The translations under genes were made by a program, and so were the position numbers. A stretch of DNA of 64,000 bases, taken from positions 1 through 64,000 of the forward strand of contig NZ_BMHV01000017.1 of the NCBI RefSeq assembly GCF_014641495.1, in the 5' to 3' direction. The DNA is from Terasakiella brassicae (GTDB lineage Bacteria > Pseudomonadota > Alphaproteobacteria > Rhodospirillales > Terasakiellaceae). Position 1 is the stretch's first letter, and every line of letters starts with the position of its first letter. The notes beneath the pieces are model-generated. The model searched no databases and was not told where the DNA came from. It saw only the letters and a list, made by a program, of their open reading frames with translations. This document shows, in pieces, positions 1 through 8,263 of this stretch.

Positions 1-1
1 T

Positions 2-79
2 CGATTTTACAATCCCAAACGCCGACATTCATATCTGGGAAACATAAGTCCAATGCAGTTTGAATTGAACGCCGCCTAA
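2..79 (+). pseudogene. IS3-family transposase OrfB, C-terminal end (runs off window)
   Basis: The first in-frame codons read to a TAA at 77-79 and give a peptide containing FYNPKRRHSYLGNISP, the typical C-terminal tail of IS3-family OrfB (DDE) transposases. The 5' part lies outside the window, so I cannot tell whether the copy is intact. It is followed at once by the IS right end. The same element's left end and orfA start reappear at 24886-25136 in the same orientation. Confidence 0.8.
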
Positions 80-117
80 ATGGAGAAGGTGCTCTCCAGT
101 TTTAGGGGACGGGTCCA
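74..117 (+). mobile_element. Right terminal inverted repeat of the IS3-family element (left copy)
   Basis: The block from the orfB stop to 117 ends in TTTAGGGGACGGGTCCA. It matches, in reverse complement, the palindromic segment at 25083-25136 over about 45 bases. The terminal TGG...CCA is usual for IS3-type ends. Position 118 is therefore the likely first base of the DNA lying between the two IS copies. Confidence 0.75.
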
Positions 118-325
118 ACCTGATAAGAGCGATAAAATGACACCAAAACTATCTGCCCTGTTACCCGCCGAAATCTCCTTGGGTCATCAATAGGTAAACA
201 TCTATAAATCAGCTTATGAATGCTCGTGACGTTTATGGTACGATTTTATTTTCAAAATGTTCTGTAAAACTCTGTCACACTTTTATCTTCGCATCATTTT
301 GATAAGACAGATATAATCGGTACCC

Positions 326-1048
326 ATGAGTACTTCACAGCATATACTTGTCGTAGATGACAATAAAGAAATTCGAGATTTGGTCTCACGTTTTCTGACC
401 AAAGATGGTTATCGTGTTTCAACAGCTGGTGACGGTCGGGAAATGAAGAAGATTATATCAGATGCCCGCATTGACTTGATCTTGTTGGACCTGATGTTGC
501 CGGGTGATGACGGTTTGACCCTTTGTCGTGATATTAGGGCGGATTCCAATATTCCGATTATTATGTTGACCGCCAAAGGCGAAGAAATTGATCGGGTTAT
601 TGGTTTAGAAATGGGGGCAGATGATTATGTTCCCAAACCTTTTGGCACCCGCGAATTGCTTGCTCGTATCAAAGCTGTTTTGAGACGTTATCACGACGTC
701 GGTATTCCCGCTGTATCTACTGATGCGCCCATCAATTATTTGTTTGATGACTGGAAGCTTGATACGTCAAAGAGAGAGCTTATTTCGATAGATGAAGTTG
801 TGGTTCCCTTAAGTACAGGGGAGTTTACTTTGCTGATGGCCTTGGTGGAACGTCCACAACGAGTCCTTAACAGAGATCAGCTTCTGGATATTGCAAGGGG
901 CAGAGCATCTGTCGCCTTTGATCGGAGCATTGATACACAAGTCAGCCGATTACGCCGTAAAATCGAAAAAGACCCCAAAGCTCCGGAACTCATTAAAACG
1001 GTTTGGGGTGGGGGCTATGTTTTCACGCCTGAAGTCACAAAAGAATGA
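326..1048 (+). CDS. OmpR-family response regulator, CusR/CopR-like
   Basis: A DNA-binding response regulator of 240 aa. An N-terminal receiver domain (about residues 6-120, phospho-acceptor Asp in LILLDLMLPG, switch Lys in PKPFG) is followed by a C-terminal winged helix (about 140-235, with DRSIDTQVSRLRRK). It overlaps the kinase gene by ATGA, so the two form one unit. The surrounding genes are copper and redox functions, and CusR-box-like palindromes (TGACAAAnTTTGTCA) lie before four downstream units. I infer that this is their copper-responsive activator. The closest family resemblance is to OmpR-type regulators generally, so the metal specificity rests on context. Confidence 0.8.
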   Translation: MSTSQHILVVDDNKEIRDLVSRFLTKDGYRVSTAGDGREMKKIISDARIDLILLDLMLPGDDGLTLCRDIRADSNIPIIMLTAKGEEIDRVIGLEMGADDYVPKPFGTRELLARIKAVLRRYHDVGIPAVSTDAPINYLFDDWKLDTSKRELISIDEVVVPLSTGEFTLLMALVERPQRVLNRDQLLDIARGRASVAFDRSIDTQVSRLRRKIEKDPKAPELIKTVWGGGYVFTPEVTKE

Positions 1049-2439
1049 GAAGATTCCTGCCTAAAACGCTGACGACACAAACCATTTGGGTGCTGCTGAT
1101 TGGCCTCAGTGTTTCACACTTTTTGAGTATGGTGATTTATTCGGGGGATCGTACGGAATCACTTTCCATGCTTGGTGGACGCAACATGGCACAACGTATT
1201 GCCAGTGTTTCCCACGTCATTATTGAAACACCGCCTGAATGGCGAGGCCGCATTGTTGCGGCATTAAATGAACCAACGTTTCGGGTGTCTATAAGTCCTG
1301 AAAGCACATTGGTTAATGTGCAAAACGATGGTGAGCAGCTAACGCTGTTAAAACAATTCCTTCGTTTTAAAATTGGTTTACCGACCAATACGCCCTTGGC
1401 TGTACAATTATTTGAAACGCCACATGATGGTGGTTTTCTCGGGCAATTTCACCCCAATCAATGGATGCATATGCAAATGATGAGCGAAATGCACGGTATT
1501 TCTGCCCATCAATCCTTACGGGTATCTTTTACCTTACCTGATGGTAAGTGGTTAAATTTCGCAACCGATATTCCAGAAAGCAATCCGTTCTGGTCACCAA
1601 CCTCCATCATGTCGCTTATTTCTATGGCTGTTGCTGTTATTGTTTTGTCGATTTGGGTTGTTCGACGGTTAACAGTTCCATTACGCACCTTTGCACAAGC
1701 GGCGAGAAGGTTGGGGAAGGATGTTAAAGCTGACCCGATGATCGTATCCGGGCCCCTGGAAGTGCAGGAAGCAGCCAGAGCCTTCAACGAAATGCAGGAT
1801 CGTCTTCAGCGAATGATAGAAAACCGCACCCAAATGTTGGCTGCGATCTCTCATGATTTGCGCACGCCAATTACATTAATGCGCCTTCGCTCAGAATTAG
1901 TGGAGGATGAAACAGATCGTCAAAAGATGTTGGAAACTCTGGATGAAATGGAACATATGATTTCCCTGACCCTTGAGTTTGCAAAACAGGAAGCCGAAAC
2001 GGAAGAACGCCGCAAAGTGGATATATCGGCCCTTGTTAGCAGCATTTGCGATGATCTGGAAGATGCAGGCAAGGAAGTGTTGTTTGACGATTGTGAGAAA
2101 ATTCTGTTTGAATGCGCACCGGTCGGCATGAAACGCGTTGTTTCAAACCTGATTGAAAATGCTGTTAAATATGGAGAGGCTGCTCAAATCTCCGTCACGA
2201 TGGATACTGACGCTCTGCAAATCATTGTTTGTGATAAAGGACCGGGTATTCCCGAGGATCAATTGAAGAAAGTTCTCCAGCCGTTTTATCGTTGCGAGGC
2301 ATCACGTAACCGAGATACTGGAGGGGTAGGTCTTGGGTTGAGCATCGCGCAATCCATTGTGGAGGCCCATGGCGGAGAACTTATTCTGAGTAATCGAGAG
2401 GAAGGCGGGCTTGAGGCTAAGGTGATCCTTCCTCAATAA
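1045..2439 (+). CDS. Sensor histidine kinase, CusS/CopS-like
   Basis: A membrane sensor kinase of 464 aa paired with the preceding response regulator (4-base overlap). There is a transmembrane segment near residues 13-30, then a periplasmic loop, a second membrane segment near 185-205, a HAMP linker, a HisKA box (AAISHDLRTPITLMR) and a HATPase domain (NLIENAVKYGE, GPGIP, GGVGLGLSI). The periplasmic part contains several Met and His residues (PNQWMHMQMMSEMHG), which would suit Cu(I) or Ag(I) sensing; that is inference. It is the first kinase gene of the copper island. Confidence 0.8.
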   Translation: MRRFLPKTLTTQTIWVLLIGLSVSHFLSMVIYSGDRTESLSMLGGRNMAQRIASVSHVIIETPPEWRGRIVAALNEPTFRVSISPESTLVNVQNDGEQLTLLKQFLRFKIGLPTNTPLAVQLFETPHDGGFLGQFHPNQWMHMQMMSEMHGISAHQSLRVSFTLPDGKWLNFATDIPESNPFWSPTSIMSLISMAVAVIVLSIWVVRRLTVPLRTFAQAARRLGKDVKADPMIVSGPLEVQEAARAFNEMQDRLQRMIENRTQMLAAISHDLRTPITLMRLRSELVEDETDRQKMLETLDEMEHMISLTLEFAKQEAETEERRKVDISALVSSICDDLEDAGKEVLFDDCEKILFECAPVGMKRVVSNLIENAVKYGEAAQISVTMDTDALQIIVCDKGPGIPEDQLKKVLQPFYRCEASRNRDTGGVGLGLSIAQSIVEAHGGELILSNREEGGLEAKVILPQ

Positions 2440-2463
2440 TCGACCTTCCGGATTTTTTTTGTT

Positions 2464-3354
2464 TCAGTCTCGCTTGCCCGCAGATTTCTTTTTAACCGGT
2501 TTGCCAAGATAGGTCGCGATCGCTTGGAGGTCTTCTTCGGTCATCTTGCCTGTGGTGTTGGTCACAACTTTTCCCATGGAACCGCCGAGGAAGTCACCTT
2601 TTGGTGTCATTCCCATTTGAAGGCTAAAAATGGTATCAGCATGACTCCAATTTGAGAACTCACTTCCATCTGAAATGAGTAGACTAGGTATTTTTTCACC
2701 TTCTGGGCTTTTTGGTTCACCTGCCAGTAAATTATCCCTATCCAATCCACCGAGGAAATTGCGAGATGTATGGCATTCAACGCAATGACTGGGGCCGTTT
2801 ACCAGATAGGCACCCCGGTTCCACATGGTGCTTTTTGAAGGATCTGGGCTAAAGGGGCTATCGTCAAAGAACAACTCTTTCCAGACGATCATGCCCTCAC
2901 GAATATTGAAGGGGAAAGGAACATCGTGATCGGGTGTCGGCTCAGCTACTGCCTCAACGGTGTTGAGGTAAGCTTTTAAATCAATCAGGTCCTGTCTTTT
3001 CATTTTTGCATATGAGGTATAAGGAAAAGCAGGAAAGTAATGTGATCCGTCTGGGGCGACCCCTTGCGTCATGGCCTCAATGAATTGCTCAGTTGTCCAT
3101 GCGCCAATGCCATATTTTTCATCAGATGTAATATTGGGAGTGTAGAATGTCCCGAATGGTGTGGGTAAGGCGACACCTCCCGCCAAATGTTGCCCTTTGT
3201 TTTTCTTATCCGTATGGCAGGAAACGCAGCCCCCGATATCCATCACATATTTCCCTCGTTTTATAGCGTCTTCGTCGTTGTTGTTGGCGATCGCACTTGA
3301 AGAGCTCATAAGGGCTAAGGCTAAAAAGCCTGATGCATAAGAATGTTTGGACAT
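2464..3354 (-). CDS. Periplasmic diheme cytochrome c
   Basis: A secreted c-type cytochrome of 296 aa with a signal peptide (about residues 1-23) and two haem-binding motifs, CVSCH at 43-47 and CVECH at 191-195. The arrangement resembles the cytochrome subunits of membrane alcohol or gluconate dehydrogenases, which carry electrons to a terminal oxidase. It is the last gene of a minus-strand series of cytochrome genes (5608 down to 2464) and converges on the two-component genes. The electron donor is unknown. The location suggests periplasmic copper oxidation or copper-linked respiration, but this is not shown by the sequence. Confidence 0.75.
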   Translation of the reverse strand: MSKHSYASGFLALALMSSSSAIANNNDEDAIKRGKYVMDIGGCVSCHTDKKNKGQHLAGGVALPTPFGTFYTPNITSDEKYGIGAWTTEQFIEAMTQGVAPDGSHYFPAFPYTSYAKMKRQDLIDLKAYLNTVEAVAEPTPDHDVPFPFNIREGMIVWKELFFDDSPFSPDPSKSTMWNRGAYLVNGPSHCVECHTSRNFLGGLDRDNLLAGEPKSPEGEKIPSLLISDGSEFSNWSHADTIFSLQMGMTPKGDFLGGSMGKVVTNTTGKMTEEDLQAIATYLGKPVKKKSAGKRD

Positions 3355-3375
3355 GGGGGCTCCTGGTTTTGTTGC

Positions 3376-3846
3376 TTAGTCTTTTTTAAGGCGGAAATCT
3401 GTATGGCAGGTGGAACAAATTTTTCCTGTTTTTGCAAATTGCATCATTACTGCGCGCTTATCACCAGAGGCAGCGACTTCAGCGAGTTTATTGGTTTCTG
3501 TTTCTAAACTTTTGCTCAACTGTGTAAAACGATCCCAATCCTCCCAGATAGCAGGCAGGGCTTCAGTCGGCTTATCCAATGAGCCTTTTGGGAACAGGTC
3601 GTTAACTTTGGTGGAATGCTCTGCTATGGATTTGGCAGATGATTCAATTGCAGCCGGGTCAAACTTGACTTCGCCTTTTACCATTGCTGCAACGGATTTC
3701 ATGTTCTTGCCAATGGCGCTCATTAGATCCATACGCTCTTTAATAACGCCCATTGCCCCACCGTGGGCGAATACAACTGTTGTGGCTGAAACAGTTATGA
3801 CAGCACTGAGAGTTAAAACTTTAGTTTTAAAAGATTTTTTTTTCAT
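3376..3846 (-). CDS. Cytochrome c-prime family protein
   Basis: A secreted 156-aa protein with a signal peptide and a single CSTCH haem motif at residues 144-148, close to the C terminus. That position and the helical character (KERMDLMSAIGKNMK near residues 36-50) are the marks of the cytochrome c'/c556 family, four-helix bundles that bind NO or carry electrons. It lies 21 bases upstream of the diheme cytochrome gene on the same strand, so they are probably cotranscribed. Confidence 0.8.
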   Translation of the reverse strand: MKKKSFKTKVLTLSAVITVSATTVVFAHGGAMGVIKERMDLMSAIGKNMKSVAAMVKGEVKFDPAAIESSAKSIAEHSTKVNDLFPKGSLDKPTEALPAIWEDWDRFTQLSKSLETETNKLAEVAASGDKRAVMMQFAKTGKICSTCHTDFRLKKD

Positions 3847-3869
3847 TTTAGGTCTTTCTATTTGAGGGA

Positions 3870-4304
3870 TTACATTCCATGGGCTTTATAGCGAATACCA
3901 TTCTGGCTTTGGACTTCACGAATAAAGTTAATGATATTTTCCATATCATATTGAGATACTTGAGGTTGAGCCGGCATGTTGCCGTAATTCCAGTGGTGGC
4001 TTGTGACGCCTGAAACAGCAGCACGATAAAAGGACTCATCACCGTGATGGCCAGGATTGTAAATATCGTGAATTAACGGTGGTCCTTGCTCAGAACCTGA
4101 ACCGTTTTCACCATGGCAAGATTCACAATTCTTCGAAAATGTTCTTTTACCGTTTACCGCTTTTGCAGACAGTTTGGCGGGCATCTTGACATCTACGATG
4201 GCAGCATTACTTGAACCGGACATCATGTTATTGACGACAACACCGATACCACTCAAGAGCAGGCCGAAAATCAATATTTTAGGGATTTGTTGGGAAAAAT
4301 TCAT
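3870..4304 (-). CDS. Membrane-anchored monohaem cytochrome c
   Basis: A 144-aa protein with an N-terminal hydrophobic segment (about residues 8-26) acting as signal or anchor. A class I cytochrome c domain follows, with CESCH at 60-64 and a likely Met ligand in GNMPAQP. The His-rich stretch between them (NPGHHGDESFYR, SHHWNYG) is shared in style with the cytochrome domains of the genes at 4376 and 15347. I infer that these three domains are related and serve the copper island. The partner is unknown. Confidence 0.75.
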   Translation of the reverse strand: MNFSQQIPKILIFGLLLSGIGVVVNNMMSGSSNAAIVDVKMPAKLSAKAVNGKRTFSKNCESCHGENGSGSEQGPPLIHDIYNPGHHGDESFYRAAVSGVTSHHWNYGNMPAQPQVSQYDMENIINFIREVQSQNGIRYKAHGM

Positions 4305-4375
4305 TTGTTTCTCTTTTTCTTACCGTATAGGGCTTAGTCTGTATGCGTTTCAGTAACAATAATCATCCGCTTCCT

Positions 4376-5608
4376 TTAATGCATGCAGCTCATATGTCGC
4401 GGTCCCTGACATGACAGACTATTGAAGTTCCAAAGGCTTTTCATATAGGCAACCAGATTTTCAGCATCTTCTCTTGTAAGATCCTGTTCTTTCCAAGCTA
4501 TCATTCTTTCATTGCGTGGCGATCCATTCAAAATCGTCAATATCAACTGTTTATCTGAATGATGCCAAGCATGCATCGTATTGTTCAAAGAAGGAGCCAG
4601 TGGTAAACCGTTGTCATCAATGGCTGCGGGATCATCCGGGTTTTCACCAATGCCATTTTTTCCATGACAGGCAAGGCAGTTATCTTCGTAGAGTTGTTTA
4701 CCTGCCTTTATACGTTTCGCAGAACTATATTGATGACCTTCAAAGCTGGCCCAGCTGTTACCGCTATCTTTACTGATCATCATGGCACCTGTATCTGACA
4801 CACCGTAGATATGTTTGGGATTACGAGGGTCAATAGTGACGTTTAACAATGCGCGGTTCTGGAAAAATTTTGCCCCACGTTTCCACTTAAGGCTTTTTTC
4901 TGAAGAACTGATATATCCATAGTCATAGATAAATGCATGGATTTCCCCTTGCTTGGTCACTTCAAGGGAGACGACAGGTTTGTCTATTGGGCCAATATTT
5001 TTCCAGGTCTTGGCTCCGTCTTCACTTTTCAACAGACCATTGAATGTTCCTGCATAAACGGTCTGGGGATTTAGGGGGGAAACAGCAATTTCAAATATGC
5101 GTTCACCTTGGATCGGGCTGATCACTTGCCAAGTTTTACCGCCATCACGACTTGCCTGAATTGCTTCATCTACACCATAAAGAATACGTGGATTGATCGG
5201 ACTGATGGTCATGGCATAAAAGGATGCTTTCCCTTTTGCGCCTTCACCGAGTTCCTGCCAATTGCGTCCGCCATCTTCTGTGCGAACAACGCCCATCTTT
5301 TCTGTCTTGCTGACATAGCCACTAGCAAACATGACATTTGGATTGTTTGGATGAGAAATCAGTTCCATAAAATAGCCGGGTGTTTTGTTTAATTTTTTGA
5401 CTAGGCCGTTGTCACGTACCGTAAAGATGCCATGCGGTGTGGATACGGTGAATTTTTCTTGATCCTTTGGATTGAAAACGATCCCACTGACATCTTTCAG
5501 TTGATGAAGGTAAACATCTTGTTTCGGATTTTCTGCATAGACAGATGAAGCAATGAAAATGCCTACTGCCATGATTGATGCTATTTTGGCAAATGCCCTG
5601 TTATTCAC
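4376..5608 (-). CDS. Beta-propeller (BNR/sortilin-like) protein fused to cytochrome c
   Basis: A 410-aa secreted protein starting at a GTG that overlaps a small upstream frame. Residues about 25-290 contain repeated Asp-box-type blades (RTEDGGRNWQ, ASRDGGKTWQ, KSEDGAKTWK, ISKDSGNSWA) typical of BNR/sortilin propellers. From about 295 it changes to a class I cytochrome c with CLACH at 311-315. The C terminus has extra Cys and Met residues (SLSCQGPRHMSCMH) that could bind copper. Fusion of a propeller to a haem domain suggests a periplasmic oxidase or an electron relay. Substrate and partner are not evident. Confidence 0.7.
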   Translation of the reverse strand: MNNRAFAKIASIMAVGIFIASSVYAENPKQDVYLHQLKDVSGIVFNPKDQEKFTVSTPHGIFTVRDNGLVKKLNKTPGYFMELISHPNNPNVMFASGYVSKTEKMGVVRTEDGGRNWQELGEGAKGKASFYAMTISPINPRILYGVDEAIQASRDGGKTWQVISPIQGERIFEIAVSPLNPQTVYAGTFNGLLKSEDGAKTWKNIGPIDKPVVSLEVTKQGEIHAFIYDYGYISSSEKSLKWKRGAKFFQNRALLNVTIDPRNPKHIYGVSDTGAMMISKDSGNSWASFEGHQYSSAKRIKAGKQLYEDNCLACHGKNGIGENPDDPAAIDDNGLPLAPSLNNTMHAWHHSDKQLILTILNGSPRNERMIAWKEQDLTREDAENLVAYMKSLWNFNSLSCQGPRHMSCMH

Positions 5609-5724
5609 GAGTTTTTTTCCCCACGTTCCTTTGGTTCAACATAATCGACCATGGTTTTGATACATTGGGGAACCTGTTCGATATCACAGCCAATTAGTTT
5701 GGCATATCCAAGTGTTTCGCTCAT
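5605..5724 (-). CDS. Possible 39-aa small protein (unrecognised)
   Basis: On the minus strand an ATG opens a 39-codon frame (MSETLGYAKLIGCDIEQVPQ and onward). Its TGA overlaps the GTG start of the propeller-cytochrome gene, as in translationally coupled pairs. The open frame continues upstream of the ATG for about 20 codons (including TFEELREA), so this may be the tail of a decayed gene. It has two Cys residues and no signal peptide. I do not recognise a family. Confidence 0.3.
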   Translation of the reverse strand: MSETLGYAKLIGCDIEQVPQCIKTMVDYVEPKERGEKNS

Positions 5725-5890
5725 GGCCTCTCGCAGTTCCTCAAATGTTTTAATGACGATGGTACGTGCAATTGGTGAAATGCTTTACTTTGTGGAATTG
5801 CATTTTCAAATCACCTATCTCAGCGCCCTTTCGTGGAAGTTATTTTCACGAGAAGTCATGTCGTAAGTATGTCCGGAACACAGAAGAGCA

Positions 5891-5935
5891 TGACAAAGTT
5901 TGACAATTGCCGGGTTTGACAAATTTTGTCACAAA
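5891..5935. promoter_or_regulatory. CusR-box-like operators (two)
   Basis: TGACAAAGTTTGACA at 5891-5905 and the near-perfect palindrome TGACAAATTTTGTCA at 5917-5931 match the island's recurring motif and resemble the E. coli CusR box (TGACAA, short spacer, TTGTCA). They lie before the minus-strand unit starting at 5608-5724. I infer binding by the regulator encoded at 326. Confidence 0.6.
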
Positions 5936-5973
5936 ATTCTCTTTTTACGGGTGTCGTGTTGGTTCATGGCATT

Positions 5974-6103
5974 GTTGTCTATTTTGATAAAGGCACTGAT
6001 GGACCCGTGTACTGAAAATACCAAATCGTTGCTTGAGTTCTTTTATCGACAATGACTCTTCGGCAAGTTATCGCGCTTTGACAATTTCCTGAACGCGTCC
6101 CTA
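5974..6103 (-). pseudogene. Degenerate fragment resembling sigma-32 (RpoH) region 4
   Basis: Minus-strand translation of this otherwise unassigned stretch gives RVQEIVKAR, a stop, then LAEESLSIKELKQRFGIF and STRVHQCLYQNR, ending at a second stop. The pattern arrangement ARRL-x-E-x-x-x-LxELxxxFGxSxxRVRQ is that of RpoH region 4.2. The in-frame stop and missing upstream part mark it as a decayed remnant. The similarity was recognised by eye and is short. Confidence 0.4.
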
Positions 6104-6763
6104 CAAATCTTTCGATGCTGGATCAACAGCCTTTTCTTCATTTGTATTCTGGGGGAAGACATGTTCAGTTTGTCTTTCATTTTGGGTGATTAAAGGCAGA
6201 ATATCTCGGTTAAATTGCTCAGAATTAATACTTCCCATATGCCGATATATGACCTGTCCGTTTGCGTTGATCACAAAAACTTCGGGGAGACCATAAACAC
6301 CCCAGCTTGCAGCGACATCGCCATTTAGATCTGCGCCAATTTTTTTAAAAGGGTTACCATGTCTATCCAGCCAAAGGCGGACATCTTTGGGAGGATCTTT
6401 ATAATTCAGACCATAAACTGGAATTTGTTGTTGTTGTGTTAGTTCTACAAGCACAGAATGGTTTTCCTGACATTCGTCACACCAAGATGCAAAAACGCTA
6501 ATGAGTGAAATTTGGCCTGTAAAATCACCTGAATTCAAGCCGGACAGCTCCCCTTTAACAGGAGGAAGCGAAAAATCAGGAACGTTGGTTCCGATGGTTG
6601 AGGTGGTCTCTTTGGTGTTTAAGAAATTGTAACTGCCAAAGAGAACGACGATCAGAGCCAGAATGATCAAAACAGGTAGGTAGGTTACGACATATTTCTT
6701 ATGTTTGATGTCTGCCTGTTTTGATACGTGGTGGTGAAGGTGAATGCTATGGTGGCTGCCCAT
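6101..6763 (-). CDS. Membrane-anchored thioredoxin-like protein (TlpA/CcmG type)
   Basis: A 220-aa protein with a His-rich cytoplasmic N terminus (GSHHSIHLHHHVSK), one membrane span (about residues 26-48) and a periplasmic redoxin domain with the active-site motif WCDEC at 94-98. It resembles CcmG/DsbE and TlpA proteins, which reduce apocytochrome c or copper-chaperone disulfides. A role in maturing the island's many c-type cytochromes or in keeping copper-site Cys reduced is plausible. It follows the DUF2933 gene with 20 bases between them, probably as one operon. The His-rich start could also bind metal. Confidence 0.75.
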   Translation of the reverse strand: MGSHHSIHLHHHVSKQADIKHKKYVVTYLPVLIILALIVVLFGSYNFLNTKETTSTIGTNVPDFSLPPVKGELSGLNSGDFTGQISLISVFASWCDECQENHSVLVELTQQQQIPVYGLNYKDPPKDVRLWLDRHGNPFKKIGADLNGDVAASWGVYGLPEVFVINANGQVIYRHMGSINSEQFNRDILPLITQNERQTEHVFPQNTNEEKAVDPASKDL

Positions 6764-6783
6764 GACAAACTCCTTTTGTAAAA

Positions 6784-7053
6784 TTAAGAGGTGGTTTTAG
6801 GGATGCCGTGAGGGGTGGCGTTTTGTTGTTTGTTTTCTTTTTTGTCGTGCTCATGTGATCCATGACAGCTCTTGCCGGTCATTTTCATCATAAGGAAATG
6901 AACACCGATACAGGCGATTAACGGAGCTAATGCGGCCAAAGTACTTCCTTGTGCAATACCACTGGCAAACAGAAAATAAGCACCAACCATTGCAAGACAA
7001 CAAATCAACATCATGCCCATGTGGGAACCAAAGAATGATTTGAGGTGTTTCAT
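6784..7053 (-). CDS. DUF2933-family small membrane protein
   Basis: An 89-aa protein with two hydrophobic spans (about residues 12-31 and 37-56) and a hydrophilic tail with Cys and His (KSCHGSHEHDKKE). The family DUF2933 is common beside copper and silver efflux genes, but its biochemical role is unknown. It opens a two-gene unit with the thioredoxin-like gene. A hairpin terminator at 7227-7261 separates it from the gene upstream. Confidence 0.7.
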   Translation of the reverse strand: MKHLKSFFGSHMGMMLICCLAMVGAYFLFASGIAQGSTLAALAPLIACIGVHFLMMKMTGKSCHGSHEHDKKENKQQNATPHGIPKTTS

Positions 7054-7178
7054 GTTAATCTCCGTTTTTAACAGGGGGAATGAAGGTAAAGGGAAATCAC
7101 GAGAGGATCCTTTTTTCTCTCAGTTGATCAATTGCATTAAACATCAATTTCATTACGAGAGTTTGTCGAAGAGTAGGG

Positions 7179-7197
7179 TTGTCACAATTTGCAACAA
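7179..7197. promoter_or_regulatory. Weak CusR-box-like site before the DUF2933 gene
   Basis: The sequence TTGTCACAATTTGCAACAA is a diverged palindrome related to TGACAAAnTTTGTCA and lies about 130 bases before the DUF2933 start. It departs at several positions, so I list it as a weaker member of the set. Confidence 0.3.
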
Positions 7198-7226
7198 TTT
7201 TTTGTGTGATAGTTTCCTTCAATACA

Positions 7227-7261
7227 TAAAAAACGAGCTGAGTAATCTCAGCTCGTTTTTA
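7227..7261. terminator. Bidirectional hairpin terminator
   Basis: AAAAACGAGCTGAG, TAAT, CTCAGCTCGTTTTT forms a perfect stem with A- and T-runs on both sides. It lies just after the end of the minus-strand gene at 7285-7674 and is its probable terminator. Confidence 0.85.
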
Positions 7262-7284
7262 TTCAAAATCTTGTCAATTTTACA

Positions 7285-7674
7285 TCAATTGATTTTATAG
7301 TAGACTTTTTTGTCATCGTCATATGAATGATCTGCAGCCCATTCACTTTGTTCATGCGGCGCTTTTTGAACCATGTTGGTTCCATATTTAGGGTTGGGAA
7401 CCTGAACAACCTTGAAATACGTTCCGTTATCATCAGGTGTATAACCAGGTTGTGGAGTGCTTGATGTTTTCGTTACGGTCATCATCTTGCTGTCAGGGTA
7501 ATAGCCGGTATCTTCTTGCACGGTTTTTGTCCGTGTATATTGGTAGGGACCGTCATCATGCGAGAAACCGGGTTTCCATGTATTGGAATACTCGGTGACA
7601 GAACCGGCTTGGGCACCAAAAGAGATGGCTGTCGTTGCGAGAAGAGCGAGTGCAAAAAGTGAAGAGCGTTTCAT
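7285..7674 (-). CDS. Secreted hypothetical protein
   Basis: A 129-aa protein with a clear signal peptide (cleavage probably after SFGAQA at residues 18-23). The mature part is rich in Tyr, Thr, Asp and Lys and has a loosely repeated Gly-Tyr-x-Pro-Asp pattern (GYYPDSK, GYTPDDN). It has no Cys and few likely metal ligands other than His and Asp. I do not recognise a family. It stands alone between two terminators inside the copper island, so a periplasmic stress-related function is possible. Confidence 0.6.
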   Translation of the reverse strand: MKRSSLFALALLATTAISFGAQAGSVTEYSNTWKPGFSHDDGPYQYTRTKTVQEDTGYYPDSKMMTVTKTSSTPQPGYTPDDNGTYFKVVQVPNPKYGTNMVQKAPHEQSEWAADHSYDDDKKVYYKIN

Positions 7675-7826
7675 AAGTTTTCCTCTTGTTAGGTTAGTAT
7701 GTTTCGCTGAAGAGGAATATGGCGGACAGGCTTGTCAGTTGTTTGTCCTGATTGTGTCTTTTTGCAACAAAGACATCTTAAATTGAAACAAAATATTTCG
7801 ATCTATCTATCTGACAAATAATAAAC

Positions 7827-7855
7827 AAAAGAGGTGCTCGCTAAGCACCTCTTTT
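7827..7855. terminator. Hairpin terminator after cusF
   Basis: AAAAGAGGTGCT, CGCT, AAGCACCTCTTTT forms a strong stem with flanking A/T runs. It ends the minus-strand cusCBAF operon just past the cusF stop. Confidence 0.85.
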
Positions 7856-7880
7856 GATCATGTACAAAGAATGAAACGGC

Positions 7881-8222
7881 TTAATGAGCCATTTTAATCC
7901 CCATAATTTCATACATGCCGCTTTTGCCTTTACCTAAAGTAAAGTCTACTTTTTGACCAGCTTTGACGTTGCTAACATCAACACCTTCAGCAACTGTAAA
8001 ATCCATTTTCATGGGAGGCCAGCCCAATTCTTTAATTTTTCCGTGAGCGATATTGATCTTGCCATCTTTAACGCCATTGACTGTGCCGGAGGCATGAATA
8101 CCTTCCATTGTCATTTCATGGCCTTTCATTTCTTTCATAGTGTGCCCATCATCTGCCAACGCAGCAGTGCTTAGAAAGCCAATGCTTAAGGCAGCCAAAG
8201 CGATAGAGAGAAGTTTTTTCAT
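7881..8222 (-). CDS. cusF: Periplasmic copper/silver chaperone CusF
   Basis: A 113-aa secreted protein: signal peptide (cleavage near ALA-DDG), then a small beta-barrel with the CusF metal site. The His of INIAHG, the Trp of LGWPPM and the following Met residues (WPPMKMDF) correspond to the His, Trp and two Met ligands for Cu(I)/Ag(I) in E. coli CusF. It is the last gene of the cusC-cusB-cusA-cusF unit. It should hand Cu(I) to CusB for efflux. The CusB here already has two such domains. Confidence 0.9.
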   Translation of the reverse strand: MKKLLSIALAALSIGFLSTAALADDGHTMKEMKGHEMTMEGIHASGTVNGVKDGKINIAHGKIKELGWPPMKMDFTVAEGVDVSNVKAGQKVDFTLGKGKSGMYEIMGIKMAH

Positions 8223-8263
8223 TTAAGTTTTCCTTTTATGGAGTTGAATTAAGAGGTGATCAA

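Noticed and set aside
5651-5866. Plus-strand frame of 71 codons upstream of the propeller-cytochrome gene
   Set aside because: It lies opposite the small minus-strand frame and the operator sites, has no ribosome site and no recognisable protein pattern.
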